This document shows, piece after piece, positions 45,538-58,254 of a DNA stretch of 64,000 nucleotides. Numbering within the stretch: position 1 is the stretch's first letter; every line of letters starts with the position of its first letter. Source of the stretch: Heracleum sosnowskyi (taxonomy: Eukaryota; Streptophyta; Magnoliopsida; Apiales; Apiaceae); contig JAUIZM010000124.1 of assembly GCA_030848705.1 (NCBI GenBank), positions 62,001 through 126,000 on the forward strand. Direction: 5' to 3'. Below the pieces are notes generated by a model. That model searched no databases and had not been told where the DNA came from. It saw only the letters and a list, made by a program, of their open reading frames with translations. Position numbers and translations under genes: made by a program.

Positions 45538-46876
45538 CACTACAAGAAAAACGGCCATTTCCGACCATTTAAAACATACCAAAAAAATTTGGTTGGAAAT
45601 GACTGAGTATTTCCGACCAATGACGAAATTGGTTGGAAATGGTGTCTGTGGGTTCCAAGTTTTGTACACGCAAGCATCAATTCCTACCAATTCTTGGTCG
45701 GAAATCAAAACCTACCAGATTTGGTCGGTTTTGGTCACATTTTAACTTTTCAACGACCCCACATTCCACATCATCATCCCTCGCCTATTTTAAATTAATA
45801 AACAATTTCTGGGAAAAAATATAACGAAATTTAGTCAGGGTCATTTCCTACCAGATTTTGGTAGGTTTTGATGGGTCAAAACCTACCAAAATCTGGTAGG
45901 AAATGACTGTGATGATACCCCCACCGTCAAGTAGCCCGGTTAACAAAAACAACACAGTTTACCAGCAACCTTTTCCTACCAACTTTGGTAAGAAAGCAAA
46001 ACCTATCACAATTGGTAGGTTTTAGTTGCATTTTGATAATGAAAGGACCCCACCTTCCACGTCACAGTCCGTCACATTTTTAGATTAATAAACGATTTCT
46101 TAAAATATAAATATTATTATTTTTCCAGGTGCTTTTCTTACCAATATTGGTAGGAAAAGGCCTGAATGCAAAATTTTAACTTTTTCTGGTCCCCCACTTC
46201 CATGTCATTGTTCGTGGCTGTTTGTTATTGGTCCAATTATTAAGTGCATTTCCTACCAAAATTGGTAGGAAAGGGTTGCAGAATGCAAATTAGGGGAGAA
46301 TGTGTTTTTATTATATTTTTTGTTATCGGTTATCAAGTTTTTTATTAATTAAACTCTATCGACATAAAGATCTACTCATTTTAGTAGTGGAGGATAAAAA
46401 TTAGTTGATTTAAACATACATTCTTATGTTTTTATATTATTCGCTAAAACCTAATTATATCGAAAAAAAATTAAAAATATAAAGACGTATTGATAAATTA
46501 ATTTTTTTTAGATGAAAGGTCGTTTTGTAGTTTGATGAAGGTAAGGAAAAAAAATTTAAACAAAAAAGAATTACAAAAAGTTAAAGTCGTTTAGAAAACG
46601 AAAGAGTGTCAGTGTTCCAAGATTAAGTTAGAGTTTATACTCATATTTTAGGGGTTGTCTAGGGTTACACTTTTCGATTTTTTTTTAAAAAAAATTCAAT
46701 GATCTAACCTTACGGATGATTAAATATGTTGATTTCTTAGTTGTATGTGAAATTTTAGATTTTTTTAATTTAAGCTCCTACATTTTTATAATGAATCTAT
46801 GTATCAAACTTATAATTTACAAAAATGATTCGGAGCATGATACATATAATTTACTGCTAATTTAGTACAAAAGCAT

Positions 46877-46943
46877 GGTTGGTGCAGTGGTTGGGCAGTT
46901 CGTTATTGTGGGAGAGGGCAGAGGTTTGATTCTGTACCAACCC
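46877..46943 (+). repeat. tRNA-like sequence in CACTA3
   Basis: GGTTGGT at the 5' side pairs with ACCAACC at the 3' side like an acceptor stem. TGCAGTGGTTGG resembles an A box and GGTTTGATTC a B box. The T stem and anticodon arm are poor, so it is a degenerate tRNA-like or SINE-head sequence, not a tRNA gene. Confidence 0.4.
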
Positions 46944-47102
46944 AAAAGTTTTGGCAATTTCCGCCAAAATTTTCACGGAAAAATTGAATTTCCCGCGCAC
47001 ATCAAAACCTACCATTGTTGATAGGTTTTAATCGATTAATAAAATAATAAAAAATAAAATTAGGGGAGAAATGATTATAATAGCACCCCTACACGAAAAA
47101 AG

Positions 47103-47456
47103 ATGAAAAATAGTGTAGGCTCTTTCCAATTTTTTCACGAAACAAGCACCCTTTCTCTCCCACACTTCACAATTTTTCTAACTTTCTTCTCACTGCTTCT
47201 CTCTTTCTCTCTCTGTATCCTCTCTCCATACATACATACATATTACATACAAAAAACAACTTCGATTTTACCCTTTTTCGATTGATTTGATTTAGGGATT
47301 TTTCACTTTTGTAATTGATTTATCGGTGATTTTGAATCTTCAATTGGAAATTAGGGCTTCAATTCAAGTTCAATTTGGGGCTTTAGTTCGGTTTGAATTT
47401 GGGGCTTTAGGTGGGTTCAATTTAGGGATTTAGGGCTTCAATTTGTGGATTCGAGG
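47103..47456 (+). promoter_or_regulatory. Leader-like pyrimidine-rich region with donor site (CACTA3)
   Basis: CT-rich run (CTCTCTTTCTCTCTCTG) at about 47195-47225, then ATTAGGGCTTC-type repeats, and a GAG|GTAAAG donor at 47456. Looks like the 5' exon of the gene-like unit that follows. Confidence 0.35.
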
Positions 47457-47921
47457 TAAAGTTTCATGATTTTGCCTAATACATGATTAAATTGTTTGTA
47501 TTACAATATATTGTTTAGATATGTGTTGATATTAAATTTGGTATGGGGACTTTATGGTGCATTGGTAAAAGTAGTGACGGAACTTGGATTCCGAGACAGT
47601 CGAGACTAAAATTGTTTTTCAGAAAATGTTTATGGTGATTTTTGGAGTTTATCGGGGCTTGTTTTTTATATTTCCTTTTGTTCGGTTACTAGTTAAAAAC
47701 AAAGAAACGACACAGGTTTATGAGTTACTTGAAGTATAGAATTATAAGTTTGTGATGATTTTTATGTTTTTGGACTTATTTTGGTTTTCGTACTAGCAAA
47801 TGCTTATATATGTGTTGAATTGGTTGTCCTAGGTGTCTTTTAATACACGGAAGACGCGGAATATGTGTTGATATTATGTTTGGTACGGGGACTTAATCGT
47901 GCAGTATGTACTGTTGTTTAA

Positions 47922-48878
47922 TTGATTTTGTTTTTGGTGGTTGCATTGAAAATTGAAGTGGACTCCTCGGAAAGGAAATGTGTTGCTAAAGAGACTTTAG
48001 TAAACGTGCAAAAGGGGCTTGTAAATGGTTCTGAAGAAGAGAAGGTGCAAACTCCTAAAATGGAAGTTTCGGATTCAAACAGAGAATCCCGTGACGTTGG
48101 TAGTAAATGTGGTGATACCGTCACATTGTTAAAAAGAAAAAGGGATTTGTGCACTGATCTTCTTGCTTCTCCTGGGCGCGAGACTAGTAATGAATTTGAA
48201 ACATGTGTCGGGTGCTCGAAAAGGCAAAGGTACCTAATATATATGCATGCTCTGTTTTCCTTTTTTGTTCGTCAGATTTCATATAGCTGGATTGTCGGAC
48301 TAAATTTTGAGGTATTTTAATGCAATGCGAATTATATGGGCTCGTTTTCGGAACTAAGTTGAGATCTTTAATGTTTAATAAATGCACTAAATGCCCCGAC
48401 TCAGCATGGAGCATTCTTCATTATGCAAAATTATGGTTTTAGTGAATTTTGAAGTTTATTGACATGAAATACCGGAATAATAATTAAATGCTAATATAGA
48501 TGTCAGGTAATTATCATTATTGCTCTTACTTTGTCTTGTTATAAAATAGCTAAATTGATCACAAGTATGCCCACCCTTTTCCTCATTATTTAAAAATGGT
48601 GCAGGGATTTTATAGATTTAGACGGTTCTCATCTCGAATTTTATTATTAGATACATACATTATGTTAGAAGGTGAGAAAAACTGATGCTTATTTGAAAAC
48701 CTTGTTGTTTGTACAAGCTTATATATTGCTTTGTTGTTTATATCCATCTCAGCTCAACAGAATATCTTAATGTCTATCTTTGAAGTTTGATCATAAACTT
48801 TATTGTGTACCAGGTTGTGTGATGGTAAATATTGTAATACAAACTGCCATTCATCTTCTTTAGATCCTTGCACGGGCC
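47922..48878 (+). pseudogene. Two exons of an unrecognised gene in CACTA3, running into copy C
   Basis: The first exon, open from about 47922, reads KIEVDSSERKCVAKE, an acidic/basic charged region, LLKRKRDLCTDLLASPG and CVGCSKRQR, with donor GTACCT after 48229. A second exon from 48814 (acceptor TGTACCAG) keeps the frame as LCDGKYCNTNCHSSS, LDPCTG, and continues without a break across the 48878/48879 join into copy C before a stop at about 48937. Cys-rich and nuclear-looking (KRKR), but no family recognised. Probably a captured or truncated host gene. Confidence 0.4.
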
Positions 48879-49088
48879 ATGTCCTAGTCGGAGGTTGGGG
48901 CTTATATATTGTTTCATTTTATATACGTTTTGATTTTCGAGTGACTGTAATACATGATTAAGCTGTATATCATCAAAATTAAAAGTTTTATTTTATTTTT
49001 AAGACAGAGAAAGGTACCAGCAATATATGTAATTATTTACAAACATTTAATGTGCATATATGTAATTATGATTGCCTGTGTTCTGTAG

Positions 49089-49173
49089 ATATCCCTATGA
49101 TGAATTCTGCTGGTGGTCAATCATTGAAATATGAATCTCAACAGTCCAAGATGGATCATCCTCATTTTTCTTG
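49089..49173 (+). pseudogene. Exon-like scrap, copy C (open)
   Basis: Acceptor TTCTGTAG, then an open exon reading IPMMNSAGGQSLKYES and onward to a GTTTGT donor-like site. Copy A has a stop in it. Gene not recognised. Confidence 0.4.
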
Positions 49174-49874
49174 GTTTGTTCTAATCCTTTTTCTTAATAA
49201 CATCGTTTCAGTTATCTGTTTTCGCTGTTTAATTGTTTAATTTATACACATACAGTCCTGATCAGATGTAAACTTAGTAATTTAAGTCATGATCAGATGT
49301 AAACTTAGTAATTAAAACCTGAAAACCACTATAACTGAGCTAAGAGAAACAATCCCAATCTCAGAACAGCTAAAACCGACCGGCACAAAATGTGGGGTTA
49401 AAACCGACAGACAACAATTCGTAGCATTAAACAAAATGACGTAAGTGGACCTGAAAATGAATGAAAAAATAACTTAGGTTAAAATATTTGTATTTGGTAA
49501 GGTGGAAACCAAACCACACAGTTTAGTGAGAATGTCTTAACTCACGACTTAGGTTATGCCCTATCTAATATTTTTGGTTTAAACTCTAACCGACCAACCA
49601 AATAAATTCGGTTTATCCAGCGTATCACAGGGTTTGCAGGGGCAGATTTACACAGCCTTAGCCTTACCTAGTTCACAAGAATGAAGAGGATGTTTCTATG
49701 AAGTCCCCGTCTTGTTTGTAAATATGCTGGATAAGGCAGTAAACATAAGAATTGTGGGGTAAAGTGGAAAAATCCTTGTATAGAACTTTAATTCGATCAT
49801 CAATGAAAACAAACTTTTAAAGCTTACTCTGATCCATGTTGGAACAATTCTAGTCAATGCTACCATAGGGTGGA

Positions 49875-50476
49875 TTTGACAACCCTGTCAAATCCCGAGT
49901 TTTTTCGAAAATTGGGTCAAGTCCCGATCACGAGTCCGAAATAAGACGAAGGCTACTGGCCCAAATACAGATAACTAGGGTAACGACAAGCCCACCACAG
50001 GTCCCTAAAAGATCATGATTTGTTGGTGCACTTAGTAGTAGTACTTTACTTTGTAAACTGAACTAATGTCCCAAATCTCCTCGATGTGGGACTGGACCAG
50101 ATCGTTCCTCTCTAGCCATTGTGGGATAATACCGGCTAGCTTCGTGTCCCCACCTCCGAACCTCTATCCATTGTGGGATAATATCACCGACCTTTATGTC
50201 CTCACCTCCGACAACTTTCATTAACAAGCTTTCGAGAGTCGGCTTTGATACCGTATGTGACAACCGGGTCAAATTCCGAGTCTATTTCGAAAATCGGCAC
50301 AAGTCCCGATCACGAGTCTGAAATAATAGGAAGGCTACTGGCCCAAATAGAGCCAACTTGGTTAAGGACAAGCCCACCACAAGCCCCAAAAGATCCTGAC
50401 TTGTTGGTCCACTTACTAGTATACTTTGCTTTATAAACTGAATTATGTCCCAAATCTCCTCCTACTCGGTGTTACA
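49875..50476 (-). mobile_element. TRIM, copy C
   Basis: Counterpart of 16690-17292: two about 220-bp direct repeats, the TGTAACACCGAG start and the GGTATCAAAGCC primer site on the minus strand. Differs by a few substitutions and a 3-nt loss. Confidence 0.73.
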
Positions 50477-51740
50477 GTGGACCAATCACTTTATTAATAT
50501 GAAAATATCTTATAATGTATCACTTTATTAAAACTATGATGGTATACTCACCCATCTTATTTTTATTGAGAAGGTCACAAGGTCTGTATACTCATCCATC
50601 TTATTTTTCATATTTCACTCCTTATATATATTTTTGGATAATGTCAAAGTTTAAAGTAATAGCTTGTGATAATTGTAATTACAATGAATTACTAAAGAGG
50701 TGATTCCTAAATTTTATATCATGGAGATAAAATAAAGTACTAACATAATTAGTTTGAAAGGATTTCCACCGACTAATTCAACTCAAGTAATAATAGACAT
50801 TTAATAGTTTAACATATCATCCGAAAACACAGATTATATACGAAAACATTAAATTGAAATATTGGATATCGACTCGTATGATATTTATCATAAATATTTA
50901 AATAGATTAGAGAACTCAATTGATTCTTTTTGAGATATAATTTAATAAAAAAATATTAAAGTCACGGAGACGATATTAAATCATTAAAATTATCATATAA
51001 ATATGAGGATAACCCAAAATAGCACATAGAAAAATTAAAATTACAAAATATAAAATCTAATTATATACGTATTTATAAAGCATACAAATAACTATAGAAA
51101 ACAAATTTAAAATCAAAACTAACAAATCTAAAAAGAAATCAAGATTATGTTATATACAATATGAGTTTAAATATTTACGCAATGCTAGAAATGACCCATG
51201 CCTAGCACGGGTTATTATGCTAGTATTATTTAAAAACTTTTTTATAACTACTCAATCGATTTTGTAAACTAAAAAGGCATTGTTTTGTTTTTTCGTCGAA
51301 AACAAAAAGTATTGTTTGATTTTTCCACCCTTATTTTAGGTTATTTTTATAATATATTTTTTTGTAGATAATGGTTTGGAATTTTTTTTTTGCAAAAAAT
51401 TGATATTTCTAACCTTCTATAAATTAATTATACTTATTTATTTTGTTAAAAATATTATAATTAAATAGTTATTAGGTTTTCATAAATTAACATTATATTA
51501 GTTACAAATTAACAACTAATTAGACCAATCTATATTTTTTTGAAAAATATAACATGGTCTGCTTGTTACTTGTTACTGGCGTATTAAAGCAGTTAAAGAT
51601 TGGACCGTTCTTTTTTTATTTGTTAATTAGTTGGATAATTTTTGCAAATTTATTTACCAATTTAATAATATTGATAAAAATTATTGGTCCATCAATGTCA
51701 TTTCTTATTATTATACCATCAGTTTGCCCAAATCCAACCG
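50477..51740. other. AT-rich non-coding stretch of copy C
   Basis: Counterpart of 17293-18560. No gene seen. Confidence 0.55.
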
Positions 51741-51809
51741 GGTACATTTAGGGTTGGTATATATATAGACAAGACCATCTTCTATTTCATTCACTACACC
51801 AAAAACGGG

Positions 51810-52330
51810 CTTTTCCTACCGTCGAATCGGTAGGAAAAGGCCCCAAATCGGTAGGAAATGGTTCAATTCCTACCAACCCGCGTTGGTAGGAATTGCTTAA
51901 GTCGGAAATGTCATTGGTGGGAAATGCTACTGACTTGGTCAATGGGGACCCCACATGCTGACTTGGACTGCCACATGGCAGGGACCCATGTGCCAACATG
52001 GATGCTGACGTGGCGTGGGACCCATCCACGTCAGATGAAATGTCAGATGCCACGTGGGTGGGACCCATCCAAGTCAGCTGCCACGTGGCATGCCACGTGA
52101 AAATTCTGTTCACTCATTTCCTACCGAGAATCCCTGAGCACATTGGTAGGAATTATATCAGAATGCATGTAGAATGGCATTTCCTACCGATCATTTCCTA
52201 CTGTCCTTGTGAGCATTTCCTACTAACTATTTCCTACCGTCCTTACCAAACGGTAGGAAATGCCCATAGTTGGTAGGAAATGATGGGTTTTTGAATGGTA
52301 AGGACGGTAGGAAATAGCATGAAGACGGTA
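51810..52330. repeat. Subterminal repeats of CACTA2, low-coordinate end
   Basis: TTCCTACCG / CGGTAGGAAA motifs in both orientations, plus a block of TGCCACGT/GACGTGG-type repeats at 51960-52100. Confidence 0.78.
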
Positions 52331-52659
52331 GGAATTACTGGACATTTTTTTTTTTGGATTTTTTTTTGGTTTTTTGTTTCCCTGGCTAATTATACAATTC
52401 GTAATAGCAAAACAAAATTTAATACCAAGAACACCAACATCTTATAGCAAAAACACTTAAATAACCAAAACAACATCCATTACATAAAAGGCCCATGGCC
52501 AAAGTAAACATCCATTACATAAAACCAACATCTTATCAACTAATTACTTAACCATCCTTATCACACCATAATATATCCCATTGTCTTCTCCAACACCATA
52601 TCATAAGTATCACCAGCAAAAGTCAATTAAAAGCATAATTCACATTACGAAAGTCTTAA

Positions 52660-54942
52660 CTAATCAGCACCGGTGTCGGGATCAGTGTCGGAGCCCTGAC
52701 CTTCATCTTGGCTAGCAGCCTCATCATTGTCCTCATCGTCGTGCTCATCATTGTGCCCGCTATCTTCATCTTCACCAACAATGTTTTCTTGGGCATTCTC
52801 TTCATCAACATTATCCTCATTACCGTCATTGCACTCGTCGCCGTCGCCGCCGATGTCCTGATCACTTTCTTCCGTGTAGTCCGCTTCATCCAAAGAAGCC
52901 TCGATATCTCCCTCCTCCTCAACAGCCTACAATTTAAGTAAAAATAAAGTTTATAGGGTTGACAATGCATAAATGAATGAATGCTAAAATTAGAAAGATA
53001 ACATGATTATAAAATAAAACTACCTGTTTATACTTATTGAACATGTCAGTGACAATGTCTTTAACAAGATGCACAACTTCCTGGGAGATTAGTTGCGAAA
53101 ACTGACTTCTACCAGCCGGATCGCCAAGACTCAATGCCGCCTCAGTCAGGCTCTCAATTTGCTCATCATTGAGCTTTCTCTGGTAAGCATCTGGATTGTT
53201 CTTCAAAATATCGAGCACCCCGGAAACAACCTTCTTGAAAGTATCGTTTGGGATGTTGCGTCGAGCAGAGGTAGATGACTCTCCCATCGAAGAGCCTGCA
53301 TCATTGGTGATCCGCTTCTGGTAATTGTGTGCCATGTCTTGCAGGAGTTGACGAGCCGGAACACGGGGATAACCAATCAGCCTATTCCTTTTTGGCTTGC
53401 TCAGCCCTGGTGCCGTGGCTTGCAACCACCAGTCAAATGGTTCCAAGGTGCCTTCAAGTTGGGTTTGATCAACCCCATTCTCGTTTAAGATCGATGCATA
53501 TCGAGACTTAAACAAATATTACCAATATGTTATTACATTAAAAATGGATAAAATGTTTAAATTAAAAATTTGTAGCAAATTAGAACAAACAAACATATAT
53601 TGTTTACAACTAAAATTCTTACAGCGATATCCATGGCTGCTGCACAGGTGTACTCACACGGCCTTCCATTCTCGTCAAGTTCTGAACCAACTCGAGTATG
53701 AGTTTTATCCCAAACTTCAAGGCGCGTTGGCTTTTTTCCAGCTCTCTCCTCCTTCATTATCTGAGAACAATGCAAGCAAGAGTATTTTTAATAGTCGAAG
53801 GTTGATAAAACATCAAAAAAAGATACTAATTTAACAATTACAAAAATACTACCTCCTCAACTTCCTGAAATGGTCTTGCACCTGAGCTATGCAAGTTCTT
53901 CACTCTATCCCTATTATCAATCCCCGCTTGAGATCTGTGTTGATGGGTTTCTGATTTCCAGTATGCCAGCAATCCTTCCCAAAATTCACTATTAAAGTAC
54001 GATGGACACAATTCTTCCAACGACTTTCCAGTCTTCTTTGCCTTCTCATTAACTCTCACCTTTTCTTCATGCAATGTTCTCTTGCAGACTGCCTTGATGT
54101 ATTCGATTACAATCGCATCGGATTGTGACCGACTTTGACCTTTTTTGTGCCTAAAGTACAACTGCAATAAAAATATTTATACGTCAAATTATGATTCAAA
54201 TTTATCATACACGCTAATCATGGAAAAATACATAAAATAAGCTAGTGTGGATACATACATGAAAGTGATCCAAAACCTGTTTTGGAAATCCGGGATGCTT
54301 ATCCTCCAAATCAGTCCACGTGTAGGCCCCCGTCGGCCAAAATCCACGTATTGTACCCAAGATCGTCTTCTTCGCACAATTACTCCTAATACTATAAATT
54401 AATATATGTATACATAATCATTAATATCGTAATTATATATGCACAATCTTACTATTACAATTGTCTTTGTGTAATGAATAACAAATAAAACTATCACATG
54501 ATTAATTAACTAAAAAATGAATAACTTACATTCCCTTTGAAATGTCTATGCGAGTCGGAAGTAGTGGAACAGCCGCGGTGAACAATCCTTGAGAGTTTGA
54601 TCTTGGCTTTGGTCCCCTCCATTTAACCGCTTCCTCCCTTGTCATATTGCCATAACTTTCTTTGAATACTTGTATCCTCTGCCTCCTTGTCATGACCTTC
54701 TTCCTCTTACCCTTGCGCTTGTCAATCTTCTTCTTAGGCGCCAAACTCACAATGGCCTTGCCTTTGTCCTGTTTCTTTGAAACTTTCTTGCCTTTGTCCT
54801 GTTTTTCGGAAACTTTCTTGCCCTTGTCCTGTTTTTCCAAAACAGGTATGTCCTTGCCATTCTTTTTCGATACTTGCTTCCCGTTATTTCCGTTGTCCTT
54901 ATCGCTGCTCTTTTGCGGTGCCTTGCCCTTAGTTCTTGCCAT
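52660..54942 (-). CDS. TNPA-like CACTA protein (Transposase_24-like), six exons, open
   Basis: Exons in transcript order: 54942-54530, 54385-54259, 54161-53853, 53760-53623, 53506-53024, 52926-52660. GT-AG borders and phases match; total 1737 nt, 578 codons, no stop. The N-terminus is Lys-rich with three tandem copies of a 10-residue QDKGKKVSEK-type repeat. The core has KTILGTIRGFWPTGAYTW, KGQSRSQSD, FWEGLLAYWKSE, DRVKNLHSSGARPF and KPTRLEVWDKTHTRVGSE. The C-terminus is strongly acidic. Same family and exon layout as the CACTA1 protein, with moderate divergence. It would bind subterminal repeats and, since TNPD here is broken, could only act with a TNPD from another copy. Confidence 0.87.
54770..54860 (-). 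repeat. 30-bp tandem repeat in the TNPA-like exon 1
   Basis: Three units with CTTTGTCCTGTTT at 30-bp spacing, coding QDKGKKVSEK, QDKGKKVSKK and QDKGKA. Confidence 0.85.
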
Positions 54943-56292
54943 GATACTAAGATCACAATTAAATAAACATTTGTTAGTAATGCTTATGGTTACATATAAT
55001 TTAAAACTGAAGACACGTAAAGAAGTTTCATATAGAAGAACACAGCAAAAGGGAAACCAGAAAAGAAATATGGTCACAGAATGCCAATGACAGTAATTAG
55101 GATCAGAGTTCATACACATTACCAAATCATAACAAAAGAAATCACACACATTGTTAGTAACGCTTATGGTCACACACATCCAACTTAATTATGCCAATAA
55201 ACATTTGTTAGTAACGCTTATGGTTACATAAATTCAAACATAAAAGTATAAGTTCCTAATTAAGTTGGATCTTTATTCTTTCACAATAAGTGATGAAGAC
55301 TTCAAACCCAAATCAACACATTATTAATATACACACCCACACACATAATTCATAATCAATTAAGCCCATTTATTAAGAAATCACACACATTGAAATTGAT
55401 TCATTTATTTAGTGAACTAACTTCAAAACCGAATCAAACCCACCAACACATTATCTGGAAACCGAGAGAGACCACAAGCATATAATACACTCACACGTAA
55501 TATACACACACAATACATTAAGAAATCAAACAATACACAGAAACACACATGAATTAGTCATGAAACAGTTTAGAACAGATATATGAAAACATTGCCCATT
55601 ATACGAAACAAATATAAACCTACAATACGATCACGTAAGTCGCACGTAAACACAAACACACACATTACCCTCAAAAAACAGTACAAATCAGAGATACAAA
55701 CATAATATACACACCCACACACATAATTCATAATATGAGCAAATTAACAACAATTTCACACACCCACACCCGCAACCACATACATACACACATCTATACA
55801 GATTTATATGAGGGTTTTATAAACAAATCTTAACAAATTTATATAAGGGTTTTTATACATATTAACAAAAAACAAGAAAAAAACAAATAACAAAAGATAA
55901 AATCATGGGTTTGTACAAAAGAGGGTTTATATACACAAGAAAAAGAGGGTTTATACAAAAAAGGATTTTATACATGCATAAAAAACAAGAAAAAACAAGA
56001 AAATGACAAAGAGAGATAGAGAGAATCAAGGGTTTACCCAAAAGATGAAGTCGAGTGAAGAAATCGCCTTGTTAAAGAGAGAAATCGCCTTGAAATCGCC
56101 TTGAAATCGCCTTGAAACAGAGAGAGAGAGAGAGAGAGACTGATAAGTTGAAAAAGAAAATGAAAATATGGGGGAAAGTGATCGGATTATAACCTAATTA
56201 CACATTTCCTTCCGTACATCTCCAATTCCTACCGTTAAGAGCCATTTCCTACTGCATGTTGGTAGGTTATCAGTTTCGGTGGAATTTTAATT
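54943..56292. other. Spacer upstream of the CACTA2 TNPA-like gene
   Basis: AT-rich with ACACAC-rich stretches (55300-55780). A (GA)n run at 56119-56139 is preceded by repeated GAAATCGCCTT units at 56058-56115, probably the leader and promoter of the TNPA-like gene on the minus strand. Two GGTAGGAAA-type motifs in opposite strands at 56205-56270. Confidence 0.5.
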
Positions 56293-56332
56293 TTTTCGTG
56301 AAATTTGGGCGCCATTTGCAAAACAAAAATAT

Positions 56333-56402
56333 GGGCTCCCGTGGGAATCGAACCCACATGCTCATCGTGAATGCACAACATCCCAACCACTCTGCCAAGG
56401 TG
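56333..56402 (-). repeat. tRNA-like sequence, unit 1
   Basis: Minus strand: A-box-like TGGCAGAGTGG, a perfect T arm GTGGG...CCCAC around TTCGATT, and GGTTCGATTCC as B box. The 5' side does not pair with the GGGAGCC 3' side, so there is no acceptor stem. A SINE head or decayed tRNA gene, with Pol III promoter boxes intact. Confidence 0.55.
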
Positions 56403-57292
56403 TTTCTTGTGTAGTGTGGTCATTAAAAATTATATGACCACTCCACATTATTTTATACTTTTTCATTAAAAAATCATTACAAATGATCTTCAAAAATTAT
56501 AATTTTTGGCATACATGATTAATTCATAGTGATACTGAGATTTGTACGGTTGGATCGTTAAAAATTATTTTTTAAAAAAATGAACCAATACAAACTATTA
56601 GTAAAATGTGCCTATTTTGTAGTGATTCCTTATAAAATCACATCAAATCAATTTTAAAAATCACAATTTTTGGTACACGCGACTAATGTGTAGTGATTTT
56701 GAGATCCGTACGGCTGGATCGTTCAAATTTTTTTTTTAAAAAAAATAAGGTCCAACCCTAGACTTATCCCTAAATATTAACTCTAAACTACATCACTTAA
56801 TCGTGGAAGTTCAATTATTGAAGAGTGTGAATTTCTTTTGTTTTTTTTAATAAATTGTAAATGTCATTTTCTTTATGCAACTTCATGCTATAACATACAA
56901 TATGTCTAAAAAATAAATTAAAAAATTTAGATTTTATTTTATAATAATTAATTATTTATTTGAAAAACATTTTAATCCTTGTAAAATCATTGCAAATGGA
57001 GTTTAAAAAAATTTATTCTTTGCATACATGATGTAATTTTAGTGATAGTGATATCCGTACGGTTGGATCATCGAATTTGTTTTTTTTGAAAAATATATGT
57101 CTAACCCTAGCTAACCCCTAAATTTTAAATTGTATTCTAAAATTAATTAATAAATGGAAGGCGGTAGGAATTGCTCATAACGGTAGGAAATAGTGTTAAT
57201 ATATCCTACCATCGTGCGGTAGGAAATGAATTTGGGCGCCATTTTTTGAAATTTTCGTGAAATTTGGGCGCCATTTTGCAAAACAAAAAAAT

Positions 57293-57362
57293 GGGCTACC
57301 GTGGGAATCGAACCCACATGCTCATCATGACTGCACAACATTCCCAACCACTCTACCAAGGT
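57293..57362 (-). repeat. tRNA-like sequence, unit 2
   Basis: Copy of the unit 1 sequence with A-box change TGGTAGAGTGG and the same perfect T arm and B box. Confidence 0.55.
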
Positions 57363-58254
57363 ATTTCTTGTGTAGTGTGGTCATTAAAAATTATATGACC
57401 ACTCCACATTATTTTATACTTTTTCATTAAAAAATCATTACAAATGACCTTCAAAAATTATAATTTTTGGCATACATGATTAATTCATAGTGATACTGAG
57501 ATTTGTACGGTTGGATCTTTAAAAATTATTTTTTAAAAAAATGAACCAATACAAACTATTAGTAAAATATGCCTATTTTGTAGTGATTCCTTATAAAATT
57601 ACATCAAATCAATTTTAAAAATCACAATTTTTGGTACACGCGACTAATGTGTAGTGATTTTGAGATCCGTACGGTTGGATCGTTCAAATTGTTTTTTTAA
57701 AAAAAATAAGGTCCAACCCTAGACTTATCCCTAAATATTAACTCTAAACTACAACACTTAATCGTGGAAGTTCAATTATTGAAGAGTGTGAATTTCTTTT
57801 GTTTTTTTTTAATAAATTGTAAATGTCATTTTGTTTATGTAACTTAATGCTATAACATACAATATGTCTAAAAAAATAAATTAAAAATTTAGAATTTATT
57901 TTATAATAATTAATTATTTATTTGAAAACCATTTATCATTGTAAAATCATTGCAAATGGAGTTTAAAAAAATTTATTCTTTGCATACATGATGTAATTTT
58001 AGTGATAGTGATATCCGTACGGTTGGATCATCGAATTATTTTTTTTTGAAAAATATATTTCTAACCCTAGCTAACCCCTAAATTTTAAATTGTATTCTAA
58101 AATTAATTAATAAATGGAAGGCGGTAGGAATTGCTCAAAACGGTAGGAAATAGTGTTAATATATCCTACCATCGTGCGGTAGGAAATGAGTTTGGGCGCC
58201 ATTTTTTGAAATTTTCGGGAAATTTTAGGCGCCTTTTTTGAAATTTTCGTGATA

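Larger units (their letters stand above)
45538..48878 (+). mobile_element. CACTA3, one-ended remnant
   Basis: Left terminus CACTACAAGAAAAACGG at 45538. The next 750 bp carry subterminal repeats, first as TTTCCGACC/GGTTGGAAA and then as TTCCTACC/GGTAGGAAA. The latter match CACTA2, so the families are related. Past 46300 lie an AT-rich spacer, a tRNA-like stretch, a leader-like region and gene-like exons. The other end is replaced by copy C at 48879. Confidence 0.65.
56293..58211. repeat. About 960-bp tandem duplication inside CACTA2
   Basis: Units 56293-57251 and 57252-58211 are nearly identical. Each contains a TTTGGGCGCCATTT start, a tRNA-like sequence, three CGTACGG(T/C)TGGATC motifs, and an AAGGCGGTAGGAATTGCTC end (first-unit copy at about 57158, second at about 58118). 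Confidence 0.88.

Noticed and set aside
51787..52276. Several overlapping 80-108-codon ORFs at the CACTA2 end (also 60811-61422)
   Set aside because: Both strands and several frames are open because of GGTAGGAAA and GACGTGG repeats; no family match.
52708..52941. Hydrophobic plus-strand ORF resembling a membrane protein
   Set aside because: Antisense of the acidic Asp/Glu tail of the TNPA-like protein, which reads as Ile/Val/Leu on the other strand.
56235..56423. 62-codon ORF (and 57147-57359) as a small protein
   Set aside because: It overlaps the tRNA-like sequence and its duplicate; the apparent conservation comes from the tandem duplication.
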